A stretch of DNA of 64,000 nucleotides from contig NC_060025.1 in assembly GCF_021134715.1 (NCBI RefSeq), positions 6,076,001-6,140,000 of the forward strand. The letters are read 5' to 3'. A model generated the notes under the pieces. It worked only from the letters and a program-made list of their open reading frames with translations, did not search any database and was not told the DNA's origin. This document shows, one piece after another, positions 41,825 through 53,308 of this stretch. The stretch comes from Daphnia pulex (lineage: Eukaryota; Arthropoda; Branchiopoda; Diplostraca; Daphniidae). Made by a program: the position numbers and the translations under genes. Numbering within the stretch: the stretch's first letter is position 1; each line of letters starts with the position of its first letter.

Positions 41825-42428
41825 CTGTTAAATATCAAAAGCTGTTAAATGAAATAGCATAGGTTTATTTACCATCAACAGTATTGTGTAGTTTACTTAT
41901 GAGCTGACTGATGTGATGTTTTGGCTGCTTGTCAACATCGTCAACTTTGATTCCTATTTTAGGAAAAATTTCAAATAACAGTTTTAGGTTTAGAAACAAA
42001 CATGCTTTTTAAATTTATTCTTACTCGAATCAAGAAATTGTGACCTTTAAGCAACTCTTACCTTGTTGCTGATTTTGTTCATTCAGCTTGGTTTCTTGTT
42101 GTATAAATCTTGGGCATTTGATCTGAACCTGCAATAGAATGCAATCTAAAGTTAAATAGAGAAAATCAGTGCTTCCTTCTGGGGTTTTGTTAGTTGTTTA
42201 AGAGCAATCACCATTCTCAGTTTTTTTCCGTTTCAGACTTCTAACTTTAACTTCCTCATCCACAGCAATATGGATAATAGAATCACCATCACTCGTTTCA
42301 GATTGTTCCAGCTTTTTAAGAACATTTTGTTCAAGATGAAGAAATATTTCTGACGAATCCACATCCACTACTATCTTAAAATCTCCGTCAAATTTCATTA
42401 TTAAAACATCTTCTACGCGTGTGTTCAA
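41210..42428 (-). CDS. Gene with tandemly duplicated phase-1 mini-exons
   Basis: Minus-strand exons in order: 42198-42428 (MKFDGDFKIVVDVDSSEIFL, KVRSLKRKKTENG), possibly about 42070-42130 (phase unclear), 41873-41953 (IKVDDVDKQPKHHISQLISK), then four similar exons: 41726-41824 (DDDGADFVLKAAVHKQLDHG), 41560-41634, 41389-41472 and 41210-41299 (DNGDLVPNAEVEINQQLEHV then NQLTQLPNT). The last five are 81, 99, 75, 84 and 90 nt, all multiples of three and all bounded by phase-1 GT/AG sites, with the same donor context GGTAATT(G/T)(T/C)GA in the four copies. The two middle copies carry in-frame TAG at different codons (AAC TAG CAG; CAA TAG CTT). Function unknown; it may be an N-terminal part of a CACTA-like element, since it lies head-to-tail with one. 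Skipping the two damaged exons would leave the frame open. Confidence 0.5.
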
Positions 42429-42832
42429 ATTACCACCAACATTTCTTTGAACAACAGTTCTTTTAAATTACCAGGTCAGGTATTAAAGGATCGTCAATGA
42501 TTTGTGCAGAGCGTTAAGGCAACGTAAATAAATAATAATGTTAGGAAAGTGACGATGAGAGCAGATGGTTTAATTTGGATTAGTGGTACAAATTTTTCCC
42601 ATCAACTCAAAACCAACATTGTTCCGCTAAACACACTTTGAAATCAGTTATTTTTTTATAACAGTTTCTGATGGTATTATTTGTTTTATGATTTGTTTCG
42701 GAATAAACATCACAGCAGCATATGATAAAAATTTGGATGTACATAAGCTTATTATTAAATAAAAACGAAAGAAGCGGTCTAGGATATTTTAAATTTTGGT
42801 GGGAAGAACAACATAAGTTTTCAAAGCGCTTA

Positions 42833-45616
42833 CTATGAAAAAAAATCCGTCACGTAAAAATGAAAGTTTTCAGGTTTTCCATTACCAGAAATGTTTTGCC
42901 AGCCAATGGCAGCCAAGGCTTTGAAAATTCGATAAAAGACTGGCTGACTGTCACAAGTTTGAAAACGACAAAAAAAAACAGTTCCAGCCTTAAAAACTCT
43001 TCCAGTTATGATCAGTGTCTTTAAAGGCTGGTATTTTAATTCTTCGTGCAAACAATCACTGTTATCAAAACACGAATTTCCCCACCACCAAGCAAATTTT
43101 GGTTCCATTGTAGAATGGTTACCGTGTACCGTAAAAGTTTCAATGTTACCACTTAGAAAATGTCCTTCACCATGTTCTTTTATATCTTGCGCCAACATTT
43201 TTTTATGGCGAGTGGTGAAAGTCCAGGGGACATTATGATTATTAGAATTTCTACTCATGATTTTCTTAAGTCACGCATTTTTTTATTCAAAGCGAAAACA
43301 CCATGAGATGACACAATGATATCGGTGGCGAAATAGCCATAATTGAGTAGAAAATGAAGCAACGTATGTAATTTGGGGGTTATTGCTTTGCTTTCATATT
43401 CTACCGGCCTAAGATAAAGAAGAACATGATTTGAATTGGTGATTGTGATGTCTTTTGTGAGAATAAAAAAAGTCCTTCTCAGAAAACTGATAGCACTGCA
43501 GGGACGCTATTATTTCGAGCATAATGAGGATTATCAAAAGAAACAAATTCCACTCAAACAATAGGTAAATACATTGTCAAAGACATCATCTCAGAAGACG
43601 AAAAAGAAAATTTTTTTTGCTCTAGCACCTAATTTTGTTTTATCGGTGGAGGAACAGTGAATTCTCTATCGCTCATAAGCATTGAAAGATTACGATTCAC
43701 TATATCAAGTTTTAATTCAATAACCGGATCGTGGATAAGATAATTCAGTAATAAACCGGAACCATTATTTAAAATCCCTTTAGGTCCCACATGCACCAAA
43801 TATTGCATAAAAGATTTAGTTGAGTCAAACTAGCGTAATCTGTCGAAAGCTGATAGGCCATACCATACCATAATTCACTGAAAGAATATATCTTGTCGCT
43901 ATAGCAGCGTTCTCGATTTCCGTACATTGCTGCTCATGAGTAATTTGGTTCCTCATAATACAATCCGATTCATGATGTATCTTTTCGAGATCGTTACGAA
44001 CAATCATGCATGAACAGCAAGGTAATTTAGCGAAACCCAACCCCTTCTTTAAACCCACCCACAAAATTTGAAACTTGTGTCACATACGAAGTGTAATAAC
44101 ATCCCATACCACTTCCGACGATCGTATCGTAAATAAAAATAACACCTGCATGCAAAAGTAATAGATCGTCAATAAATGGCCTTAAAAAGACATCGACACC
44201 ACGCTATTTTAGTATGGCACAACTAACTATCCCGAAAAGCAAAATAATTCTTAAAGAAGAACGGAAGATGTGAGGAAGATTCAGTAATTGCTAGTAAAAC
44301 ACTTTATGCTTTCCTTTCTTACTTCCGAGGGGATTTCCGTTCTCCACCTCATCAATATAAACTTAAATGCGAAGAATATGGTCACGGTTTTCAATGTAAA
44401 AAGGATGGTTCTTCAGATAATGACCGTCCCAAACATGGCAAAATTGCCGGAGGGAATCTAAAAATTGGATCACATAAACAGTTTGGAATACCTGATCGAT
44501 AACATTTCCAAGGTCGTCATCGTGTATCCATTCAAACGACGACTCATGTGGATTTAAAATTACTTCCACTGGCATGATGGGGAAGTATTTGGTCGAAGAA
44601 GTTTCTAGTCTGTAGTGCGTCATCTGTTCTTGTTCGTGAATTGTTTGAAAGGCTGCTTTAAATAAAGCACACCCGACAGAGTAAAACGGGACCAGGGCAA
44701 TAACTTTTTCCTTCAATAAAAGAAATTATATATTACAATCTCCATTAACTTATTTAATACATTCATTGAAATAAACAAATGCTGTGTAACTGATGCATGT
44801 GTGTTATTTTAGTTCAGTAATATAGGTATGACACTGGAATACAAGTTGGAGTTAAATGCATGAATCCTTAAAGGGAATGTTGCCTGCCATCAGCATTAAA
44901 AATAATAAAAATAAACATAATTGATTATATAACACCAGGAGTAATAATGTAAACATATAGATACTGAATGAGGAATGCACATGGTGCATAGTTTTCACGA
45001 ATGGCATCTGACACTAATTAATTGCTCAAAAGGTATAAAAATGTGTGATGTAGTTGGAATAACATTCTAGACTCCCATTCCTGGTTGTCAGGAGAGGAAA
45101 TTTAAAGATTGTCTATCACATTATCCAGCATCAAAAGTTGGCCAATAATCTGCTGTGTCACGGGATCTGCTGCTGGCAACAAAGGTCAATCGGAAGCTGA
45201 TGATAAAGGTCCATCATAAGCTGATGACAAAGGTCCCTCAACAGCTGCTGGTGATAAAGGTACACCAGCAACATCAGCTATCATTGCTATCATCAACACA
45301 GAGTGTACACTGTGTAAATCTAAAAAAGGAGCTAGGTTAACTTGTTTTTTCTTGATGTTAATTATAATATGAACAACTCACTGTTATCCACTTGACAATT
45401 TCCATGATGTCTATTCCAATGGCGTCTAAATGAATGAAAAACTTGAAAATGGCTATCACAGCCAGGATGCCAGCACACAACGTGAAATGGGGCTTTATGG
45501 CTGTGTTCATGCTTCACGTGCTGATAGAATGCAGTGGGGCTGGCGTTATCTACCCTTATAAGAAAATTACAAATCGAACACTGCATAGAATTTGACATGA
45601 CGATGAATGAAGTCAA
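42833..45616 (-). mobile_element. Second CACTA/EnSpm-like element with C2H2 zinc-finger N-terminus, decayed
   Basis: Minus strand, in order. 45362-45616 carries two C2H2 fingers (CSICNFLI...H-x4-H, and CWHPGCDSHFQVFHSFRRHW followed by NRHH) and ends at a GTGAGT donor. 44363-44716 reads EVILNPHESSFEWIHDDDLG, FCHVWDGHYLKNHPFYIEN, and in the next frame VYIDEVENGNPLGSKKGKHK; this matches the D--HF--NPL and DE-E--NPLGS-KGKHK blocks I know from zinc-finger EnSpm transposases of arthropods and fish. 43825-44064 is a further low-similarity frame. 42833-43258 (MSRNSNNHNVPWTFTTRHKK) holds the presumed C-terminal region. Many stops separate them. Element ends not found. Confidence 0.6.
45163..45262. repeat. 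24-bp GCTGATGA(T/C)AAAGGTCC repeat
   Basis: Units GCTGATGATAAAGGTCCATC, GCTGATGACAAAGGTCCCTC and GCTGCTGGTGATAAAGGTAC follow each other. In the + frame they read (A)DDKGPS-type units with one stop. Confidence 0.6.
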
Positions 45617-46092
45617 TCGCCATCAAGTAAAGTGTGTTATCAATTGGTGTGTAGTCTGCTTCCTGATCAAAACAAAAAAATTTTGAGTATTTTTGATCAA
45701 ATCCACAAATCAATTCTTAGCTTATCAATCGATAACGGAAATAATAAGTTTTCCAAATTTAAGTATGAATAATTTTAGTATTTTAGTATGTCAAACTACT
45801 AAACTGCTATATAACCAATAAAATAAGTATGAATAATTAAAGTTGTATTTTATTGTAGTGTAAACTACTGGATTGCTATAACTAAATAAATTTAAAAAAG
45901 TATGCATCTTGTAAATAAGTATTTAAATTCAGAACTACTTGATTTTTTAAGTACTTCAATTTGGGTAAACTACTTTTAATTTTTAACTTTCTGTTAAAAT
46001 TAACAATAATAAGTGGGAAGAATCACCATTCAGTGGGCAATTTCTGAGTTAAGTAATGATAAATCCTACTTTTTCTAAACTGCTTATTAATA

Positions 46093-46197
46093 CAGCGGCC
46101 AACTACTTAATTTGGCCCTTTTCAGTAGTTTAAAATAACTACTGAAACTAGTTTAAAACAAATACTGAAAAGGGCCAAATTAAGTAGTTTGCCGCTG
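46093..46197. repeat. Foldback, 35-bp arms with 35-bp loop
   Basis: CAGCGGCCAACTACTTAATT then TGGCCCTTTTCAGTA on the left is mirrored by TACTGAAAAGGGCCAAATTA then AGTAGTTTGCCGCTG on the right. The surrounding 45750-46100 is rich in AAACTACT and related short motifs, so the element may be larger. Confidence 0.75.
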
Positions 46198-46491
46198 CTG
46201 TGTAGGGGTTATTGGATGTTTGAGATATTAGCCAAAGCGAGATTACATGTGTGTGAAAACATTTTCAGGTAAGTTTTCTTTAAAATACAGTTACTTTTGT
46301 TTGACCATCTTCTACAATTGTCTTTCTGATAATAATAGAGATCAATGAATTTATGGGCTTGCAGAAGAATGTGAATCTTTAATAGTTAACGATAAAGTGG
46401 AGAATTGTCTCATCTATAGTAAAATTGCTTTATAATATTTTGTTACATTGTATTGTTTTTAAATTATATGATATTTCAATTCTGAAAACAG

Positions 46492-46614
46492 GAAAGCTGT
46501 CAGCTGGGAGCAAGTCTAGTCGCTACAGTAGTGATTCTTGGGTATCCCAAATAAGTGAATTTGATACAGACCACATTTCAATGTTTACTCACGAAGAGAA
46601 TTTCACTCATACAG
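46492..46614 (+). CDS. Isolated phase-1/phase-1 exon-like frame
   Basis: 123 nt between an AACAG acceptor and a GTGTTT donor, reading KLSAGSKSSRYSSDSWVSQI then SEFDTDHISMFTHEENFTHT. Serine-rich; no family recognised. About 300 bp further a second frame (46890-47125) reads RYKIPQHTKDASVKILVVSP, AKAKMGNTKQDYIIEPDKIQ and KTLEFISNQKLTFTVN before TAA. They could be exons of one small + strand gene, or a relic of the neighbouring elements. Confidence 0.3.
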
Positions 46615-47377
46615 GTGTTTAATAATAAAATTTTCCGAAGGGTTTCTAATCACGTTTTTGTGGTATAGGTGGGATTAGTTGGCGATTGTTTCACTAGATA
46701 ACTACAACTATAGCCATTTAGCACCAATTGGTGAATGAAGTTTGAAGCGGATATAAAACAATAAAATAAAATGTTAATGTTACAGGATAGAAATAAATGC
46801 AAAAAAGAACCACTTCGAAATTGGAATTATTGGTGGTACGCGGCTCACCGGTCATCTCTATTTAACAAAACTGAACACAACACTCGTAAGGTATAAAATT
46901 CCTCAACATACCAAAGACGCCTCCGTCAAAATTCTAGTTGTTAGTCCATTTTCTTCAGACAAGTCGGCTGCAGCTAAAGCAAAAATGGGCAATACAAAAC
47001 AAGACTACATTATTGAACCGGATAAGATCCAGAAGACGTTGGAATTTATTTCAAATCAGAAGCTGACTTTCACTGTGAACTTGAAAGCAAAACCACTTTT
47101 CTTTTCTAAAATATCCCTAAAATAAAAACAAAACAAAAAAGTTCCATTTTTCGTTCCACCTTCCTAACGCAGGTAGCTGACAGTATATAAAAAATAAGCA
47201 TTTTATTAAATGTATGTGATTCGTTTTGTTGAAGATTCTAACTTGTTACTTTTTCAAACCCTGGAAGTAGTCGATGAGCCATATCTATTATCTTCTACCC
47301 ACAACACATAATGAACTATAAAATAAAAGTAAAAAATATCTGTAAAAGATTTAAAGATAAATATAGAAAAATTATTG

Positions 47378-47702
47378 TAAAGACGAAGAAGTAGTCTTCA
47401 TCTTTCTGGTTTTTTATTTTCAAAAAGTGTTAGGGTTCTATGTGTAAATGAATCATTTTTAAATACAGGATCAGTCAGAAATATCTCGCATGGCTTGTCC
47501 CTACCCGCGGCATGGCCTTAGGATATGGTGGGGAGGAATCCTTTGTCCACCATATCCTGAGGCAATGCCACGGGAAGGGACAGGCCATGCGACTTTTTTG
47601 GGTTGATCCAATATTTAAAAACGATTCATTTAAATAAAGAACCCAAACACTTTTTTAAAATTAAAAATCAGAAAGATGAAGAATACTTCTTTATCTTTCT
47701 GA
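47378..47702. mobile_element. Long foldback (hairpin) element, about 150-bp arms
   Basis: The left arm from AAAGACGAAGAAGTAGTCTT through GTGTTAGGGTTCT, AATGAATCATTTTTAAATA, GCATGGCTTGTCCCTACCCG and AGGATATGGTGG is mirrored by the right arm (reverse complement AAAGATAAAGAAGTATTCTT, GTGTTTGGGTTCT, AATGAATCGTTTTTAAATA, GCATGGCCTGTCCCTTCCCG, AGGATATGGTGG). The loop is about 15 nt near 47532-47546. No coding capacity. An RNA of this region would form a nearly continuous hairpin. Confidence 0.85.
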
Positions 47703-48159
47703 TAAAAAAATAATAAACCTCGTACGATTAATCGAAGTATTTTTTTTTTTAAATCTCGCGCGAGACACCGTTAGGCCTATCTCGCGCGGGTTAAAACGCC
47801 TTTTTTGACCGGGAGGATCCAATACCTGGCGTGGGTACTGTACAGGTATTTCAGATTTCAGCTCTGCGACTCGGATCGTTGCGTGATATTTGCGTTTGAA
47901 AACTGTTGTCGGCCCCCAAGCAACTAAAGGAAAGAAAACCGATCCAGTCTACGTTAAAGAAAAAAACCGAAACAATGAGAGTAGGAAGCTAATCAAGTTA
48001 TCATCATTTACATGAAAAAGATGGCCATGAAAGCGAACAAGGCTATTAAAAACAATTCATTTATCTAAATTCAAAATTTTGATATTTTGAGCCTTAAAGA
48101 CAAAAAGATCAATACATTGATTCTATCACACCTGTGTGCACTAACGATTCAATTAAATT

Positions 48160-49060
48160 TCACAATAACATAGATGCAATTAGGTTTCTTTTAATTTGGC
48201 CAAGCAATGGCTCGTGATCTACAACCAAATAATTTGCATCAGCTTCCTCCTCGACGCCAACAAAATCTTCGTCGTCAATACCATCGATGTCTATTACAAA
48301 ATTATGAATGCAGCAAGCTGCAATAATAACACTTGATATCAAATCTAATCGAATTCATGTACAGAAATTTCAACCGGCGACATTTGCCTTTAAGGCGATC
48401 AATGGCACGCTCTACTGTTGTCTAAACATCACTGTTTAGTGTGCCGTTGAAAACAAATTGCTTCTGAAGAAAAATAGTAGTGTTTATCATTCGTATTACA
48501 TGATTGGATCTATTATGCATTTGAATATTTCTATGGTTCTGCAGAGCGAAAATTCGCTACGATGCGCAATAGTGGAATAGTCGCTCGGCTTTTGGTTTTA
48601 TAGAACCGTAACTTTTAAAAAATCGTTACAGGCACACTAAACGCTCTACCTCGTTCGCACTTGCTCTTGAGTATGACTTTAACAGAAATTTGGACAGAGG
48701 ATAGGCAAGATCTGTAATAATGTGGTTATCGGTCCCAGCAAGTCTGTCAGGGAAACTTTGGCCAATCTCGCTGTTCACATATACACGCGCATCATGCATT
48801 GATCTTGACAAGACAGCGCTTACTGGTGTAAATTTTAAATGTTTAATACAGGTAACTTGAAGGATATTAGCTCAAAATTTCTTTTGACATGTATAAGCAG
48901 CAAAATGTTCGAAGGATTGTAATATTTTTATCAATGTGCCATCGAGCACACCTAGCAAAGCAAATTAGAATAAATAAATAGTTCCAAACTTTATCCTTTT
49001 AATTCTTGAAATATATACCAATAGTGTATGAAAGCCGGAATTCTTTGCTGATTTCTTGAT
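48160..49060 (-). mobile_element. PIF/Harbinger transposase, decayed
   Basis: Minus strand: about 48900-48960 reads LGVLDGTLIKILQSFEHFAA then YTCQKKF (first-Asp block with the -Y--RK-- tail); 48626-48811 reads SMHDARVYVNSEIGQSF, then HIITDLAYPLSKFLLKSY (the S-HD-RVF and GD-AYPL blocks); 48160-48342 reads IIAACCIHNFVIDIDG, the C-terminal -CC-LHN block. These are the successive HARBI1 motifs. The GD of GDSAYPL reads TD here, keeping the Asp. Frame breaks between the pieces show it is inactive. Confidence 0.75.
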
Positions 49061-49302
49061 AATTGCGTTGTGGCCAACGAATGAAATTGGAAGCACGATC
49101 CAAAAATATTTTTCAGGTGGAAAGGAAAAGGTAATGAGCTTCACCTGATTTTTTATTGCTTCATGACGTACAAGCCTTAAGATAATTCATCACCTTTCCA
49201 AATGCCAAATCAGTCTCCAATGGCCCTGAATAAGTCTTGGTTTCGTATTGTTCAAAGAAATAACAGAAGATTTACATTGGGAGGAACAACTGCATTATTA
49301 TT

Positions 49303-49539
49303 TTGGAAATGGGTGTCAAGTATGTTGTGAATCTCTGTAGCAATGCCTTAAAAAATTATTTTATAAATCTTAATGAAAATATGTTAAGCCCGTCAACGCT
49401 ACAGAACTGCCCTAGAGGAGAACAAGAAAAAAGAGAAGAGAGTGCGACGGTTGGAGAGCAGATGAAGAGAATTGTTGCGAACGAATTGAAGGAACTGAAG
49501 AAGAAGAAAGCGAGGCTAGTTGGTGAGCAACAAGAATAA
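49303..49539 (+). CDS. Short coiled-coil frame near the Harbinger
   Basis: Reads EQEKREESATVGEQMKRIVA and NELKELKKKKARLVGEQQE before TAA. Harbinger elements usually carry a second, DNA-binding ORF opposite the transposase, and this divergent, helical, basic frame sits in the right place. No Myb/MADF motif visible, so this is only a suggestion. Confidence 0.25.
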   Translation: MEMGVKYVVNLCSNALKNYFINLNENMLSPSTLQNCPRGEQEKREESATVGEQMKRIVANELKELKKKKARLVGEQQE

Positions 49540-49829
49540 ATAGCACTTTTGAATGCCGAATAGCGAGTATTGGAAACCCGTCTGTCGTACTTGTAAACAA
49601 GTCCACTCATCTTTTTAAGACTAAGTCAGGCCTTACTTAAACAACTTAAGCCGTCTCAGTTTCTAATCATTATAACTGTGTCTTCGTTAACTAAGTCAAT
49701 TGATAATGTTTCAGTCATCAAGGAATAATGTGTTGTTACTAACCAAGCTATTCTTCAATAAAGCTGAGTTAACTGCAGAAAACTTGATAAAAGAAAGTCA
49801 TGGATTTCATGGAAAGTCAAGGTAGTCGG

Positions 49830-50010
49830 TGAAATAGGACTGAAACGAAATAGGACCGGTAGAAATAGGACTACGTTTTAGGACTAGTCAATTTAGGACT
49901 GGTCGAAATAGGACTACTTTTTGCATCTCGTTATTGCCAGTCCTATTTCTCCTTACGAGCAGTCCTATTTATAACATCCACTAGTCCTATTTCTACCTGT
50001 TCTATTTCAA
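49830..50010. repeat. AAATAGGAC motif array in two opposing halves
   Basis: Left half: GAAATAGGAC at about 49831, 49847, 49862 and 49905 with TTTAGGACT(A/G)GTC in between. Right half: AGTCCTATTT at about 49939, 49971 and 49983, then TTCTATTTC. The halves are inverted around about 49925-49936. Confidence 0.8.
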
Positions 50011-50427
50011 CAGAGAAGAGATCTGGCATCCTTGTCGGATTTACCAAAAGTCGATTGAAACGTAGATCCGGCACCGTTCATATACTATTCAGCCAATTAA
50101 ACTATGTTAGTAATAGTCTAGTTCGTTTTTCATTTGTAACTTGTATATTTCAAAACTTTTTTAACTTTTTTTTATGAAAAGGTTGAATACAATCATGTTA
50201 ATAAAGCCCATTTGTTAGAAATATCAATTTGATATGCAATTTAAGGTTTATTCGGAAATAAGATATTGTGTTGAAAGTTTCGATTTTTACGGGACTGACG
50301 CACAGCCCAAGCCGGCCAGAAGGGAGGTCGGACGGGGGGGGGATTGCACGTACCCATGGGAGAGGGGTAAGAGAAGGGGGGGTTACCTGGGCCATACCAA
50401 ACGGCACCATCTTTTCCCTATTGCTAA

Positions 50428-50556
50428 AACGTCAACGGTGATATAATGGTTAGCAATCCGTTCAATCATGCCAATGGACTGAGGATCGAGGTTCTGATTC
50501 TCAGTCAAGGCGAGATAAATAAAGGCAAATAAATAAATAAACATTTTAATTTTGAA
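50428..50556 (+). mobile_element. tRNA-derived SINE or tRNA pseudogene
   Basis: GTGATATAATGGTTAGCAAT resembles the 5' half and A box of Asp/Glu-type tRNAs; about 35 nt later GATCGAGGTTCTGATTCTC is a slightly damaged T arm and B box. The tail is a run of AAATAAA/AAATAAATAAATAA. The anticodon loop cannot be folded to seven bases, so it is not a working tRNA gene. Confidence 0.6.
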
Positions 50557-50588
50557 AATTTTAAATTACAACAGCCTCAGGTACTGTA

Positions 50589-50639
50589 ATATCAATCGAT
50601 CACAAATTGCATCTCATGCAATTTGTGATCGATTGATAT
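50589..50639. repeat. Perfect 24-bp hairpin with 3-nt loop
   Basis: ATATCAATCGATCACAAATT GCAT, CTC, then the exact reverse complement to 50639. Further weak pairing (GTAC on both outer sides at 50581 and 50642). Confidence 0.9.
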
Positions 50640-50649
50640 CCCGTACGAA

Positions 50650-53300
50650 AATTTAGACAGCTAAAGAGGGGTCCTTGCTAATTCTTACTAGCAATTCCCA
50701 TACTAGTAAAAAAAAACTGTGCCGTATATCCGTAGATAGTTAGTTTTGCACTGGCTAAGAGGGCAGCTGGGGGGATTAACTTGTAACGCGCTGGGAACTG
50801 ACTAGCGCTTTACTGTCTTAAATATAACGGGTTAACTGCTAGCTAGGGCTAGCTGGTTACTAACTCGCACGGGCATATATGTATATTGCAAACGAGCGGC
50901 TTTCTGTTGTGTATATGGTTAATACGTTTTATAACTTAGGCTAATTTTCGAATACGTAAAAGCCGTTAAAAGCAGACAAATAACTGCTGACTGGCATTCA
51001 CATCTTAGTATCCATATATATTTTTCGTTATTTATTCAATCTATAACTATAACTGTATGACGATAAATCCCCTTAATATATCTAATAACTGATAAGTTGT
51101 TAAGAAATAAATAAGATAGGTTAATAAGATAATGCGCATCAGCTCATATGTATAAAATAAATAAAAAAATTGTCTAAGAGGAAAATTATGTCGGCTACAT
51201 AGTGGGCACTTTGGTACACTTATTAATTGGTGAAAAACTGCCGATTTAAAAAAAAATAATGGGAATTTAAAATATTGCTTCGTTTAGGTAGACATAATGC
51301 ATCTTTTATTTAAAGATGGTTTATTTATTATAATAGTGCATCAATTCATGATGGTGGTAGGCTTATCATAATATAAACGGATAAATAGGACCGACAGACC
51401 GATTCTGTTCCTGCCTCAAAACTTTTTGATTTTATCAATCAACCCATGCCACACCGGCACCAGAAGGATCCAGCGAAATAATCAATTGCAGCAACCAAGA
51501 TGACCAACAGTGAATGGATGGGTGAACCAGTTATAATAAAGGAAGTAGGTAAATAGCAAGTAAAATAACATATATGAAAATCAAAGAGACTTCGCGCGCC
51601 AAAAATCCCTAGCAAGTAACTAGCCAGTTGAAGCCAGTAGATCGTGGTGTGTGCGGGTGGTTGTCTTTTTTCATAATGAATTGGGGGGTACGGTACTCAT
51701 CAGATATTCATTAGATCATGTTAGTTTAAAACTAATATGCTCATGGTGGGGTGGTACTAGCATGTTTCAGAGAAAAAACATGCTAGAGGAAAACAAATAA
51801 GCAACAGCATGCATGACAGCAGAAAGCTAGAAAGTTACTGCTATATAACTAGCTATCATTTTCCTACGGGATAGCTCTCATCTCAGAGCCTAGGGCGAAA
51901 AATGGGTTCAGAGCGGCGAAAGGAAAGAGATGAAGCTTCACCCCCAAGGTCGAAATGAGCAAAAAAGACGCTAATTTTCGCCAAAAACCTTAAAATTAGA
52001 ATAATAAAATCAGACAAACAAGAAATAACACACCTTTCATTGTTATACATAGCATAAATCAATATCTCCTCTATATATTTATGAAAACGGCTTGTGAAAA
52101 TTTTTGCAGCCGGGGAAGATATTGATTTTTAAAAAGGGGAGGGTATCAAAACTTTGTCCTTAAATTAGTAACCTTAAACTAAATATTTTTTTAAAACAAA
52201 TTTAACCAAAAGATAGCCCGTGAAAATATGATTAAAATTATGTATTTTAAAAAATTTGATTTTTAAACAATGAGTATATAAATAAAGAAAAACAAAAAAA
52301 CGCACGGGAAAAATGGACTACGGCAAAATGAAAAAAATCAATTTTCATTTCGCTGTATTTTAAAAACTAATAGTCTGAAATAAGCGAAATTTGGAAAATA
52401 AGTTGTTTAGGGTAGTATAAACCTACTGCTCAAATTTCGCTCAATTCTAAAATATGAGCGCGCCAACGATTGGTTGACTTCGGCTGGATTGACCCAATTC
52501 TGGGAAGAGACTTGCCTCTGAAATGTCTTAAACTGATCTCTTTTCAACAATCCAGTTATAGATGATAAATGTTTGGAAACGAAATGAACTATCTAAATAT
52601 CTTAAATGGTCATTTTCCTACATTTCAGTTTAATATGATTACTGCTGGAAAGACATACATCTCTTTTTAAATTTAAGAAGATTCTATATTCAAATAATTT
52701 TTTTAAAGAAATAACCTTGGATCTAGAAGTATGTAGATTAAAACTTTTTATTGCAGGATTCATCAGTCTATTCAACGAAGGTTTTCTAGCGAGCGAGTTT
52801 CTAGCGAGTCTAGCGTAACATAAACAAATCTATTTTAGACGGAAATTAGCGCTACTCTTATTCTTTTGATGCACAAGATTAAATGCTTAACATTAATACT
52901 TTAAACAAATTCTCTCTGCAATAAGAATTTTTTAAATTTTCCTTTTCGTACCTAAATTCCATTTCCCTAAGGTCACCAAATATCTTAAGCTCGCCATTAG
53001 GTTAGTAACCAATCGAATTTCTTTGACGTCAAAATTTTAAACCTACCAAAAATGTATTTGTTTCACTGGTTTCTAGAAAGTATTTTGGGCTAACTTCCAA
53101 AAAATGTACCATTCCATTGAATTTCAATCATAAATATTCATTTGTATTTTGCCATGGATTAAATTTTCGTCCACTAAATTTAAAGAAAAACATTCTGCAG
53201 TGAAACATTCACTTTCAATGTTTCCTATAGAGGCAATTGACATCGCGGATTCACGTGTCAATTGTTTCGATGTCCGCCATTTTTGTTGGTTGTTTGGTTG
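50650..53300. other. Non-coding, nothing recognised
   Basis: Very AT-rich, many stops in all frames, no splice-consistent exons or transposase motifs. Confidence 0.5.
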
Positions 53301-53308
53301 TCTGTGGA

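Noticed and set aside
41210..45616. CRISPR-like array
   Set aside because: The repeated units are exon-intron duplications with splice sites, and the genome is clearly eukaryotic.
50325..50390. G-quadruplex regulatory site
   Set aside because: G-runs are present, but there is no gene nearby for which it could act; reported only as base composition.
50428..50510. Functional tRNA gene
   Set aside because: A and B box similarity is real, but the anticodon arm cannot form a 7-nt loop and the T loop is damaged; the tail is SINE-like.
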